The notes beneath the pieces were generated by a model. That model was not told where the DNA came from and made no database searches. It saw only the letters and a list, made by a program, of their open reading frames with translations. A program made the translations under genes and the position numbers. Below are positions 26,725 through 36,437 of a DNA stretch of 64,000 bases, piece after piece; the stretch's first letter is position 1; every line of letters starts with the position of its first letter. Origin of the DNA: a virus; IMG/VR virus record IMGVR_UViG_3300034106_005441, positions 1 to 64,000 of that record. The stretch is one strand, 5' to 3'.

Positions 26725-27714
26725 TCAGTACCGCAGCCGAATGGCGTCGGTGTAGGCACTGTACTTGTAGTTAGACGTAACCTCGCCGTAGCAGCTTTCG
26801 AGGTTTATGCTGGCCTTAGTAGCGCGCACCCACTCTCGATAAGCTTGCCACCGCGCTTGGCCGGCCCGCTCGTAGCTGCCTTCTTTGTTCTGGTCGTCTA
26901 CGGCAATTCCCCCTGCTTGATATGAAAGCTGATTGCGGCGGAACTGCTCAGCTACCATGAGAAACAGATTGGCGCAGATACCTTCCAGCCAATGATATCT
27001 AAACGGGAAGTTCTGGGTGTTGTAATTGCGGCCCAGTGGCGGCGGCACTTCATTCCAGTACATAACAGGGCGCGCGATGGCTAAGGCAATCTCCGCGTCG
27101 TCGAACATCAAGTTTTCAAGCAAATAGCTTTCGCCCGGTGCGGAATCACGGAGATGGAGCCGGATTTCAGCGATACTGGGCGGGCCACCGTTTCGGCCGT
27201 CGTTGCCCAGCGTGCCGCGATTAATGATCAGGTAGAACGTGTTCGAAAAAATGATGCACGGTTGCTCGGCTTCTTCGGCCGGCACGTTGATCAGGGCCAT
27301 CTCAGCGTAATATATGCCGGGGATACCCACCATCTGTTTTGTCAGCGCGACATGTACGCGACCTTCTGTGGGGCCTGTGACCGTCGCATTGACCTGCTGG
27401 ACGGGTTTGGCGTTCCCCAGCGATATCTGCTCTTTGATACGCAGAACGACTTTATAGGGCAACTCATCGCACGCAGACATGTTTACAGGCACGCCGTCAC
27501 GGTCGACCATTTGCCAGTCAATCGTCGCGCACTGACCCTGCCCGATCGAGATGGCCTTCATCCGGCCCAGCAGGGGCTGACCGTTCTGCTCTGAAATAGG
27601 GGCTGTAATAACGTTCTGGCCAGCGCACGCTACCGGGGTCAGAACCTGCGCTGTGTTACGGTTATCGCAGCAGGGGACGAGTGGATGAGACGTCGGGGTC
27701 GCAATGACAGCCAT
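26725..27714 (-). CDS. Probable virion protein of the head/neck block
   Basis: 329 residues. The N-terminal 170 are beta-rich (TIDWQMVDRDGVPVNMSACD, EGRVHVALTKQMVGIPGIYY), a pattern seen in phage structural proteins whose strands form a sandwich. The C-terminal 150 are helical (FDDAEIALAIARPVMYWNEV, FLMVAEQFRRNQLSYQAGG), resembling head-completion-type helices. It is the last gene of the head block, after a terminator and before the palindromic spacer. Role is inferred from context. Confidence 0.6.
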   Translation of the reverse strand: MAVIATPTSHPLVPCCDNRNTAQVLTPVACAGQNVITAPISEQNGQPLLGRMKAISIGQGQCATIDWQMVDRDGVPVNMSACDELPYKVVLRIKEQISLGNAKPVQQVNATVTGPTEGRVHVALTKQMVGIPGIYYAEMALINVPAEEAEQPCIIFSNTFYLIINRGTLGNDGRNGGPPSIAEIRLHLRDSAPGESYLLENLMFDDAEIALAIARPVMYWNEVPPPLGRNYNTQNFPFRYHWLEGICANLFLMVAEQFRRNQLSYQAGGIAVDDQNKEGSYERAGQARWQAYREWVRATKASINLESCYGEVTSNYKYSAYTDAIRLRY

Positions 27715-27734
27715 GTGTATGCTCCGTTTTCATC

Positions 27735-27776
27735 AGTATACAAACAAAAAGGGCTGACCGATAAACGGCCAGCCCT
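27735..27776 (-). terminator. Intrinsic terminator with overlapping TATACT box
   Basis: Arms GGGCTGACCG (27751-27760) and CGGCCAGCCC (27766ff, one G.T pair) with a short loop, followed on the minus strand by TTTTTGTTTG and then TATACT (27740-27735). It ends the capsid-region transcript. The TATACT box about 20 bases before ATG 27714 may restart transcription for the next gene. Confidence 0.75.
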
Positions 27777-27804
27777 TTTCGCATTTCAGAAAATCAAAGT
27801 TGGA

Positions 27805-28230
27805 TCACGTGGGGCCAGTAGCACCCGTGGCACCAGCAGGACCTGTTGCACCGCCGGGGCCCGTGGCGCCCGTAGCGCCGGCACTGACGGCAAAACCGCC
27901 ACCGCCCGCACCCTGCCACGACGGATTCGACGTGCCGACTTGGCTCGACGAATTCATCGCCAGTTCCTTGGTGACGTTGCCAGTCTCACTGAGCAGGTAC
28001 ACCGAAGGCGACTTCACGATGTCGAGGAGGTTGTTGGTCAGGGCGCGCTCAAGCGCCTTGAACTTACGCTGGCTGCGTTGAGCGCCCAGCTTGGTCACAA
28101 GGTCGCCGGGAACGGTGTACGTGGCGTTGTTAGCCAGCGTCTTACCGTGGTCCCCGAGAAACCCAAACGCCATGGTTTTACCCGAGACGTTTTTTACAGT
28201 TGTATAAAGGTCAGAAGAAGTTGTGGGCAT
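27805..28230 (-). CDS. Small virion protein with collagen-like tail
   Basis: 141 residues. Residues 1-100 form a compact domain (KNVSGKTMAFGFLGDHGKTL, TYTVPGDLVTKLG). A Gly-rich hinge follows, and the last 24 residues are eight perfect Gly-X-Y triplets of the type GAT/GPG/GPA. Collagen-like repeats trimerise fibres in phages, so this may be a head or neck fibre or decoration protein. It follows the capsid gene by two positions and precedes a terminator. Confidence 0.7.
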   Translation of the reverse strand: MPTTSSDLYTTVKNVSGKTMAFGFLGDHGKTLANNATYTVPGDLVTKLGAQRSQRKFKALERALTNNLLDIVKSPSVYLLSETGNVTKELAMNSSSQVGTSNPSWQGAGGGGFAVSAGATGATGPGGATGPAGATGATGPT

Positions 28231-28241
28231 TGTTCACTCCA

Positions 28242-28631
28242 TTACTCTGCGGATTGCATGGCCGCAGATGCAGCGGCTTGCAGTGTCAGTACAGCATTCG
28301 CAATTTCAGGTTGGTCGGCGGCGAGAGCAGCGACCTCGCGAAAGGTCGCCTGCTTCTCGGCCTGCCCGCCCATGCCCGACGCAGCCAGCACCGCATCAAG
28401 CTGCTGATTTACAGCAGCCAGACCATTGTGCCGCGCCGCAGCGGTTTTTTCCTGCTCGGCCGTATAGAGCACATGGAGCTTTTGAGCAGCGGCCCACATT
28501 TCTGCGGCTTCGCCCTCGGTCGCAGGCGCAATGCCAGCGGACGCGAGCTTTTCGAAGAAATAGGGGGCAGCCAGTTGCGCCACAACCGTGGCGTAAGCTT
28601 GCTCTGCCGCTTCCTTGATAGTATCAGCCAT
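28242..28631 (-). CDS. Unknown Ala-rich helical protein after capsid gene
   Basis: 129 residues, Ala/Glu-rich and nearly all predicted helix (AEQAYATVVAQLAAPYFFEK, ADQPEIANAVLTLQAAASAA). No domain recognised. It lies between the major capsid gene and the collagen-tailed gene; a minor head component or assembly factor is plausible. Confidence 0.65.
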   Translation of the reverse strand: MADTIKEAAEQAYATVVAQLAAPYFFEKLASAGIAPATEGEAAEMWAAAQKLHVLYTAEQEKTAAARHNGLAAVNQQLDAVLAASGMGGQAEKQATFREVAALAADQPEIANAVLTLQAAASAAMQSAE

Positions 28632-28659
28632 TTTTAGTGCTCCTTGTTATTTATACGGC

Positions 28660-29586
28660 TCAGACAAACGTTACCTTGGCCAGACCGTTCGTGTGACCGA
28701 ACGAGCCGCCCTGCGTGTTGTACGCAAAGTACTCAAGCATGTAAGCTTCACGACGGATATACATCGTGGTGGGCTCAAGCTCGTAGTTCTTGCCGATAAA
28801 CTTCGGCGAGGCGAACATGTACATCACATCGTTCGGGACGAGATTGCGCTTGATCGATACGATCCAGCGGCAGTTGAGGAAGTTGGTCTCCGCCCAACCG
28901 TTCTTGATGATGTCCTGCGAGAAGTCACCACCCATCTCGTCGCGGCCAAACTTGAGGAGCTCCTTAATCGTGATGTTATTCACGAGGCAGGTCTCCACTT
29001 CGAAGTGGCTCGGAGTCGAGGGCATAACCTTCAGGGCGTCAACAATCGTCTCGCGGGTGATACCGCCCGAGATCGTGACGTTCTGAGGAACGCCCGAGAG
29101 CGGGTTGTTAGTATCGACCGTGCCGACGGCGGCGTCCATCGCGGTGATGAACTTGGAGTCTTCCTCAGCCAGCATGTCCTTGATCATGTTGTCGGACAGA
29201 ACCTGACGGATGTCGATGACATACGTGCGCAGTTCGTCGACGTCCTTCACAGCGCGGGGCGACACGATCCGGTCAAACATGACGCGGTAGCGCGGGCCAC
29301 GGATGTAGAAGTTGATCGGGAGCGTCGCAAACGGGAGCGACACAGCTGCCGGGGAATCCGGCTCCTTGTCGACCACCTTCACCGGCTTGTCCGTGTCAAC
29401 CTGACGATCAAGTTCGTCGTTGGTGATGGTCAGCGGCGGGATGATACGACGGTAGAAGCCGTCTTCACGCATCTTGGTGCGCGTGAAGTCGTTAACCGCA
29501 TCAATGGCCTGCTTCTGCATGCCGGGTGTATCAAGCTGCTCAAACAGCGTTTCGTTGAGCAGTTGGATTTCTTGCTGAGTGGGCAT
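28660..29586 (-). CDS. Major capsid protein (HK97-fold type)
   Basis: 308 residues from ATG 29586, preceded by GGAGGT with a 7-base spacer; an upstream in-frame ATG overlaps that ribosome site. The sequence shows the mixture expected of an HK97-type subunit: helical N-terminal arm (QLLNETLFEQLDTPGMQKQA), E-loop/P-domain region (IRGPRYRVMFDRIVSPRAVK, long spine helix DIRQVLSDNMIKDMLAEEDS) and A-domain strands toward the C-terminus (YMFASPKFIGKNYELEPTTM). Strong C/G third-position bias and a strong ribosome site fit an abundant product. Neighbours are a decoration-type gene and a scaffold-like gene. Confidence 0.75.
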   Translation of the reverse strand: MPTQQEIQLLNETLFEQLDTPGMQKQAIDAVNDFTRTKMREDGFYRRIIPPLTITNDELDRQVDTDKPVKVVDKEPDSPAAVSLPFATLPINFYIRGPRYRVMFDRIVSPRAVKDVDELRTYVIDIRQVLSDNMIKDMLAEEDSKFITAMDAAVGTVDTNNPLSGVPQNVTISGGITRETIVDALKVMPSTPSHFEVETCLVNNITIKELLKFGRDEMGGDFSQDIIKNGWAETNFLNCRWIVSIKRNLVPNDVMYMFASPKFIGKNYELEPTTMYIRREAYMLEYFAYNTQGGSFGHTNGLAKVTFV

Positions 29587-29621
29587 TTTAAAGACCTCCA
29601 TGTCTTTTGTTAGGGATTAGT

Positions 29622-30179
29622 TCACGGTGTCCAGTTGGTCGCGCCCGGAAGCCAGACGCACCAGAACGAAAGGGCTTGAATACCATTGTGGTTCGTTGTG
29701 GCACCACTGGAAACCACGCCCACAACCGGGTCTACGTACTGCACGACGCCGTCGTTGGTCAGCAAGCCGTCACCGACAGCCGGAGTGGCCGTACGTGTGG
29801 CGGTGAGCAGATCGCCCGGCTCGTAGTCTTCACCGTCGTCGAACTCCGTGGTGGAGATTTCGTAGCCGCCGGTCGCTACAAGGCCGGACAACTTGCCAGT
29901 CGGGGCGACGGCGAGGTGCATAAACTTTCCGCCGGCAGTCGTGCCGGGGTTAGCGACGTCAGCGTCGGTGCTGCCGTTAAGCAGGAAGATCGCCACGTTC
30001 GTCTTGTGGACGCCCGGAACGAAATCACCGCTGGCGTCCACGTGAACTACGCGACCGCGCTTCACGTCAAAGGTAATGCTGGGCGACAGCTTGGCGCTGT
30101 AGTCGAGCGACGCCATATCGAACCAGCCCTTTTTGACGTCAAGGCCGTGTTCAAACATCAGATCAGGAGCGTTAGCCAT
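29622..30179 (-). CDS. Probable capsid decoration / head protein
   Basis: 185 residues, beta-rich with many Gly/Asp/Thr (SITFDVKRGRVVHVDASGDF, PTGKLSGLVATGGYEISTTE). The pattern and position immediately upstream of the capsid gene, with a C/G-ending codon preference like the capsid gene, suggest a head decoration or second coat protein. It ends FWCVWLPGATNWTP. Family not named with certainty. Confidence 0.6.
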   Translation of the reverse strand: MANAPDLMFEHGLDVKKGWFDMASLDYSAKLSPSITFDVKRGRVVHVDASGDFVPGVHKTNVAIFLLNGSTDADVANPGTTAGGKFMHLAVAPTGKLSGLVATGGYEISTTEFDDGEDYEPGDLLTATRTATPAVGDGLLTNDGVVQYVDPVVGVVSSGATTNHNGIQALSFWCVWLPGATNWTP

Positions 30180-30217
30180 TTTTAGACCTCCGTGTCTAAG
30201 AGAATTATGTTTTTAAA

Positions 30218-30649
30218 TCAGGCAGTGGGCGGATTGAGACCAAGGCCGGTGAACAACTTCACGTCGGAAGCCTTGAGGCGACCATCGCGGGCACCCACAT
30301 ACCCGCTCGTCAAACTTGTCGAAGGATCGTAACCAGCGGTCTTTTGCTGACCCACCGGCGTACCAAGGCGCGCCATTTCAGCGGCGTTCTTGTGCGACGC
30401 CAACTTGACCACCAGTTCCATTGTGCGAACCGGGTCGTGCAGTGCCGCCTCAAGCGCTTCCTTCTGATGCGATTCAACACGCTCGTGTTCAACGCAAGCC
30501 TTAACGGCAGCGGGAATGAGCGCGGCAAGCTTTTCAGCCTGCGCTTCTTGCGTCTTCATCACGGCTGCAGCCTTAGTCAGCGCAGCATCGGAAAAACCGA
30601 TGTAGTCGATGACTTTCTGCACAAGCGTGTTTGTCTTATTCGCGGGCAT
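30218..30649 (-). CDS. Unknown helical head-block protein
   Basis: 143 residues, helical N-terminal two thirds (SDAALTKAAAVMKTQEAQAE, HQKEALEAALHDPVRTMELV), Gly/Ser-rich C-terminus ending LGLNPPTA. It lies between the acidic scaffold-like gene and the decoration-type gene. No domain recognised. Confidence 0.65.
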   Translation of the reverse strand: MPANKTNTLVQKVIDYIGFSDAALTKAAAVMKTQEAQAEKLAALIPAAVKACVEHERVESHQKEALEAALHDPVRTMELVVKLASHKNAAEMARLGTPVGQQKTAGYDPSTSLTSGYVGARDGRLKASDVKLFTGLGLNPPTA

Positions 30650-30666
30650 TATTAAACCTCCGTAGT

Positions 30667-32061
<1,395 letters not shown>

Positions 32062-32108
32062 GTTTATCTCCTTGTAGGCCTAATCGTTATTAGCGACTAG
32101 CGTCTTTT

Positions 32109-33566
32109 TCACGTGACATAATTTTGCAGTACACACTGGTTGGCTGTCAACAAGTTATTCCGGTATTTTTCGCTCGCGGCGGCGAAGGCAGCAATCTTAT
32201 ACAAAGCGTAATGCTTGGCAAGAGCCGTTTCAGCAGTACCGCAAGCTCGTTTCTCTTGTTGAATATTTGCCGGTTTGAGGTTTCGGATCGCCGCGAGGTA
32301 CGCCCGCTTTTCAACTTGCGGCGCCAACACGCTGTGTGTCGTGGCTGCTTTTTCAGCCCACAACAGCACAGCCGGCGAGGCATTATCAGCGGGATAAAAC
32401 TTGTTGTTTTCTAGCGACGAAACGATGTCTTCTTCAGCAGCCAGTTTGGAAAAAATGTTTGGTAAAGCGTGCGTTACCGCGCTGACAAGATCAACATTAG
32501 CAGATTTGACTGTTAACGCCAAAAAGTCGCGTACCGGAAGAATTACTCCGGCGTCGGCTAAGCCTCTTAAAACCTCAGCCATTTTAGCAAACGGACACGA
32601 ATTTACATCAAGAGTTGGTTGTACGCCGGGGTGACTAGCTAACGCTGTTTGAGTCCAACCGGCGTTTTTGTTAACAAGTTCTTGCTCGGCGGCGGCCAGT
32701 TGTTGCAGGGCACGCAACTGCTGGGCAGCGCGTTTGGAGGCAAACGTGGCGTCTAAGCCAAACGGCATGGTTACGCCCATCTGCTCGGCAAGCTCGGCGC
32801 CGGAGATAACAGCATTACTAGCTGCTTTTTCCAGCCGGCCAGATACGTAGGCAATACGATCGGCCGGGCGGAATACGTGGGAGATATCAAAAAACGAGGG
32901 GTTCGGGTTGTCGGCGTGCAGAATATGCCCGTCTGCCATCACCCGGCCAATATTGTGCTTTAAACCGCCCGCCTTGCAGTGTCCGCCGTTCTCTGCTGAG
33001 TCGCAATATTCGGCGCGCGTCCGGGCTGTGTTGCCGCAGGCAGAGCACTTATCGAACGGAATCTTGCAGGCCATGGAAACTGGGATGTCCTGCTCGTTTG
33101 ACAGCTTCTCCATCTCCTTGTCGGCGAGCAGGCCGCCGTTTCGCTCGGCAGCTTCTTTGCTGCCGTTTAAGGCGCAAATCAGTTCAATGCGCTTCATCGG
33201 CTCGTTGTAGTAGGACGCCTTCACCAGCCCGAAGCTTTTAGCTGGGTTCTTGTTGGCGTGGTCTCTATAAAACCGCGCGAACTTCTCGAACGTCGGGTGG
33301 TACTGGCGGCAGCAGTCACGTGTAAAGCCGTCGCCGTTGCGGTTCGGGCCGTAGTCTTCCGTGGCGCCAATCGCAATGAGGTGGACGGGGATTTCGTCTT
33401 TGGCGAACTTGATCGTCGAAACTTTTTCAACGAATTCGGCTCCTGCGCGCTTTACGAACGCCTGCTTGTCGTGGCCAATGATGCCGCGGCTAGAGACTTT
33501 AATCAGCGCGGCTACCGGCTCGCTAAAATCTTGTGCGTGCGGCTGAATTACTTTGATCATGCTCAT
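32109..33566 (-). CDS. Candidate prohead protease / head maturation protein
   Basis: 485 residues from ATG 33566 (AAGGA upstream; the frame opens with TTG at 33572). Residues 65-190 carry DYGPNRNGDGFT, TFEKFARFYRDHANKNPAKS and IPVSMACKIPFDKCSACGN, a layout I associate with head maturation proteases of large phages in which a conserved His and Ser lie in such segments. A Cys/His-rich patch (CSACGN, then EYCDSAENGGHCKAGGLKH) probably binds zinc. The second half is helical. It lies upstream of scaffold- and capsid-type genes, the usual place. No experimentally known catalytic triad can be assigned from sequence alone. Confidence 0.5.
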   Translation of the reverse strand: MSMIKVIQPHAQDFSEPVAALIKVSSRGIIGHDKQAFVKRAGAEFVEKVSTIKFAKDEIPVHLIAIGATEDYGPNRNGDGFTRDCCRQYHPTFEKFARFYRDHANKNPAKSFGLVKASYYNEPMKRIELICALNGSKEAAERNGGLLADKEMEKLSNEQDIPVSMACKIPFDKCSACGNTARTRAEYCDSAENGGHCKAGGLKHNIGRVMADGHILHADNPNPSFFDISHVFRPADRIAYVSGRLEKAASNAVISGAELAEQMGVTMPFGLDATFASKRAAQQLRALQQLAAAEQELVNKNAGWTQTALASHPGVQPTLDVNSCPFAKMAEVLRGLADAGVILPVRDFLALTVKSANVDLVSAVTHALPNIFSKLAAEEDIVSSLENNKFYPADNASPAVLLWAEKAATTHSVLAPQVEKRAYLAAIRNLKPANIQQEKRACGTAETALAKHYALYKIAAFAAASEKYRNNLLTANQCVLQNYVT

Positions 33567-33577
33567 GGGCAATGTCC

Positions 33578-35107
33578 TTACAGCAGGTCAGCGCCAAGGC
33601 GCCTAGTTTCGTTGTACAGTTTATCTCGCTCGGCGCGGACCTTTTCCATATCCAACAGTTGCTTTACGTCAAAGTCGGCGAGACTGCCCGCCTCAAGACG
33701 TTTCCTCAAAACAGAGCGCAACATGCCGGGAGCCTCGATAAGCGTCGGCGATAATTCGGCTACGTCGTTAAAGGCCATGGCCACGTCCTGCGGATCGTAA
33801 CCAGAAATTACCGGATCGTTTAAAATCAAGTCGTGCAGCACGCCCTTTGCGCGAATACTCTTTAGCGCCGATTCATGTTCCGGATCGTATAGTTTGTCGT
33901 ATTGTTTTTTAAGTTCTTTTTTAGAGTCGACTGGTCCCATGCCGGCCATTTCTGCGGCATTGCTGGCGCCCATAGCTTGCCCGACAGCCTTTACGGGCGA
34001 CGTCAGCATGCCAAAATCAGTTTTAAACTCTAGCGGCTTTGGACTATCTGTCTTTTTATCAACAGGTTTTTTGTCGGGCGCGTCGAACGGATCGCCGAAC
34101 GGCGTCAAAGCTGCCGGAAGCCGCGTGGCGATATTGGTGGCCTGCGGCGCACGATTGTTATAAATCGCCTGCTGCATTTGGCCTGTCGGCAGCCGAATGC
34201 TTACAACGTTCGCTTCTTTAAGCTCCAGCGGCTCCTCGGCGGGATTGTGCAAGATAGAACCGGTAATAAACTCTGGTACTTCTTTCTTACAAAATCCCGC
34301 GTCAGCTTTTTTTGTGGCTACCCGACTCTGTGCCTCGTTGTAATGCTCTACCGCGCCAATTACCTCTTCTACGATCTTGTACAGCGGGTCATGGCCGTAG
34401 TGGTTCTTGCCGGTGTCCGCCTGTTTTGTAAAGTGCGGATACACGGCCGCGATCTTCTGCAGAACGCTCACGCCGCTGGGGCCAAGCCGCAAGCCGACCT
34501 CACGCAAAGCGTCTCCAAACGGCATATTGCCGGGCGTACGAAAATAAGTATTTAATTCGTCGAGGCTGCTGGCCGCTTTCTGATAAGCCGCGGCGGCTTG
34601 CCGCCGCGTTTCTTCTGCCGCACGCAGTGCGGCATTTTTTTCGCTGTGCGCCCGCATGACAGCCGCGTGCTCGTCGCGCGGTGGCGGGGTCCATGTCTTC
34701 TCCGGAAGCGCTACAGCGGCGCTCGCGGCCTTCTGCATCACCTCGCGGCGCCTGTTCAGGAAGCCGGACGGCGGCACGGCATATTCAGTGGAGACAACTT
34801 CAGATCGCTTCAACTCAGCCGAAGTCTTTACTTGTTCTGGGTACAGCGCGTTTAAAACTACTGTCGCGTCGGCCAACTTGAAGTCAGCAGCCTTTTCCAG
34901 CGTGTTGTCGCCGGACTCTCGCTGTTTAGTGGTGCGGCCGGTGTTGTAGGCGTGCACCATAAGATTAATGTGGCCGGCTGGGATATTCGCGTCACCAGCG
35001 CTCTTAATAATCGCGTCATTGGGCTCGGCGCCCTCGTTCACGAGCGACGCGGCTCGCTCAATAGCCGAGATTAACTTGCGCTCGGCTTCCTTGGTGAGTG
35101 TACGCAT
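33578..35107 (-). CDS. Unknown helical head-block protein, 509 residues
   Basis: Helical and charged throughout (EAERKLISAIERAASLVNEG, AAYQKAASSLDELNTYFR). There is a Pro/Lys-rich linker around residues 345-365. A glycine stretch (TSPVKAVGQAMGASNAAEMA) sits in the C-terminal third. No catalytic motif seen. Adjacent to the protease candidate; inner-head, scaffold or portal-associated role is possible. Confidence 0.6.
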   Translation of the reverse strand: MRTLTKEAERKLISAIERAASLVNEGAEPNDAIIKSAGDANIPAGHINLMVHAYNTGRTTKQRESGDNTLEKAADFKLADATVVLNALYPEQVKTSAELKRSEVVSTEYAVPPSGFLNRRREVMQKAASAAVALPEKTWTPPPRDEHAAVMRAHSEKNAALRAAEETRRQAAAAYQKAASSLDELNTYFRTPGNMPFGDALREVGLRLGPSGVSVLQKIAAVYPHFTKQADTGKNHYGHDPLYKIVEEVIGAVEHYNEAQSRVATKKADAGFCKKEVPEFITGSILHNPAEEPLELKEANVVSIRLPTGQMQQAIYNNRAPQATNIATRLPAALTPFGDPFDAPDKKPVDKKTDSPKPLEFKTDFGMLTSPVKAVGQAMGASNAAEMAGMGPVDSKKELKKQYDKLYDPEHESALKSIRAKGVLHDLILNDPVISGYDPQDVAMAFNDVAELSPTLIEAPGMLRSVLRKRLEAGSLADFDVKQLLDMEKVRAERDKLYNETRRLGADLL

Positions 35108-35108
35108 T

Positions 35109-36035
35109 TTATTCTCCCGGGAAATTCAAATCTTTAACTTCGGCGGCGTCGATGGTGCCGCCGACGGCAATAATCATCATTTCGTTACTGCGTAGTTCTG
35201 CTGCGCCGTTATCAAAGGGTAACATTTTTGCCCCTTCGGAATCCAGTTTAGTGCCAATTTTGAACGGCATGCTAGTCAACATTGTGCCGATATTGTCGAT
35301 AATGGACGTCTGCGCTTTCATAGCGTTATCCGTGGTCCGCTCAATTTCTACGTATTTCACAAACGCCTCGATAAGCGGCAATTGCGTGTGCGTATTGACC
35401 GGAATAGTTACGGCAGCCAGCGCGGCCTTATACTTCATTGTATTGACGGCAAAATCCTGTAAAAAGACACCCACCTCGTCCGCTGAGTTGGGTCGCGGTA
35501 CAGCCGGCCCGCGGTTAATGGTGGCGTCTAAAACATGCGGGCCGCCTTGTATGGCCATCATTTTCCAGAGCAGGTCGTAATGCCGCTCGTTCAGGCCGCG
35601 AGTCACCGCGTCGCCTAAAATGACGGTTTGGACGTAATCCATGTGGCGCATTTTGCTGCGCACATCAAAAAATACGTTTATGTACGCATTAATTACACCC
35701 GGATCAGCGCCAATCTTTTCGGCGATCTCCTCGTTTGACTCGCCTGCTAACACACGGGCTTCCAGCGCCCAGCGCGTCTGATTCTTGTCTTCCGCCCAGA
35801 TAGAGTGCGCCCAGAACATGTCTCGGTCGCGGAGCATGGCAGCGTACAGGGCTTCAGAACGCCCTGCCGCGCGCTCTACGTGGCGCTTGTTGCGCAGAGC
35901 CCGGCGAATCCAGATAAAGCCGTCCTGCCCGTCAATCTGTCGCGTCGCTTTTTGGCCGCCAGCGTCAATCTCGCACGCCCGCGCCCAGCGCCAGTGTGGA
36001 AATCGTTTGCTGTGGTCTTTACAAGACTTGAGCAT
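35109..36035 (-). CDS. HTH-containing protein of unknown role
   Basis: 308 residues. Residues about 90-122 (RWALEARVLAGESNEEIAEK then IGADPGVINAYINVFFDVR) read as a helix-turn-helix like those of LuxR/sigma region-4 proteins. The rest is helical, with PVNTHTQLPLIEAFVKYVEI and C-terminal hydrophobic strands. Because it lies in the block that also encodes RNA polymerase halves, it may be a transcription or packaging (small-terminase-like) DNA-binding protein. The call is structural only. Confidence 0.55.
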   Translation of the reverse strand: MLKSCKDHSKRFPHWRWARACEIDAGGQKATRQIDGQDGFIWIRRALRNKRHVERAAGRSEALYAAMLRDRDMFWAHSIWAEDKNQTRWALEARVLAGESNEEIAEKIGADPGVINAYINVFFDVRSKMRHMDYVQTVILGDAVTRGLNERHYDLLWKMMAIQGGPHVLDATINRGPAVPRPNSADEVGVFLQDFAVNTMKYKAALAAVTIPVNTHTQLPLIEAFVKYVEIERTTDNAMKAQTSIIDNIGTMLTSMPFKIGTKLDSEGAKMLPFDNGAAELRSNEMMIIAVGGTIDAAEVKDLNFPGE

Positions 36036-36038
36036 GCA

Positions 36039-36428
36039 TTATCGCAGCGTCGGGGTATCTACCGTGACAGAGAACACATAGTTCTTGTTGCCAGAACCGG
36101 CCGGCGTAATTTTAAGATACAAATAACGCACCGGCGTCGAAGGCTTGCCGTCGCGATTCAAATACGAAAGATTTAAGTCTTCGTCCGCCGGCGTCGATTG
36201 ATCGAACGACAGCAATTTGAACGACGCCTCGGGCAGCGTGTTGTTCGGCGCCTCGGCCCGCTTGCTAGTGTACAGTGTCGCCGTGAAATTACCGGCGCTG
36301 CCGACGTCCGCCGCAATAAGGCTGTAACCCTTCAAAATACCGCGGTGCGGCATCGGGATGTCGACAACCGTCGCCGTACCAGCCGGAACTGTGAAAGATT
36401 TACTGCCGGACCAAACTGTGCTGGGCAT
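36039..36428 (-). CDS. Small beta-rich virion protein
   Basis: 129 residues of alternating polar/hydrophobic strands (GSKSFTVPAGTATVVDIPMP, GSAGNFTATLYTSKRAEAP, YLYLKITPAGSGNKNYVFSV), the profile of small beta-sandwich decoration or fibre-base proteins. It is 10 bases downstream of the 907-residue gene. Function unknown. Confidence 0.65.
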   Translation of the reverse strand: MPSTVWSGSKSFTVPAGTATVVDIPMPHRGILKGYSLIAADVGSAGNFTATLYTSKRAEAPNNTLPEASFKLLSFDQSTPADEDLNLSYLNRDGKPSTPVRYLYLKITPAGSGNKNYVFSVTVDTPTLR

Positions 36429-36437
36429 AATTCACCT

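Noticed and set aside
28615-30185. Plus-strand frames of 332 and 192 codons opposite capsid genes
   Set aside because: Antisense shadows of strongly biased capsid and decoration genes; no neighbours on the plus strand.
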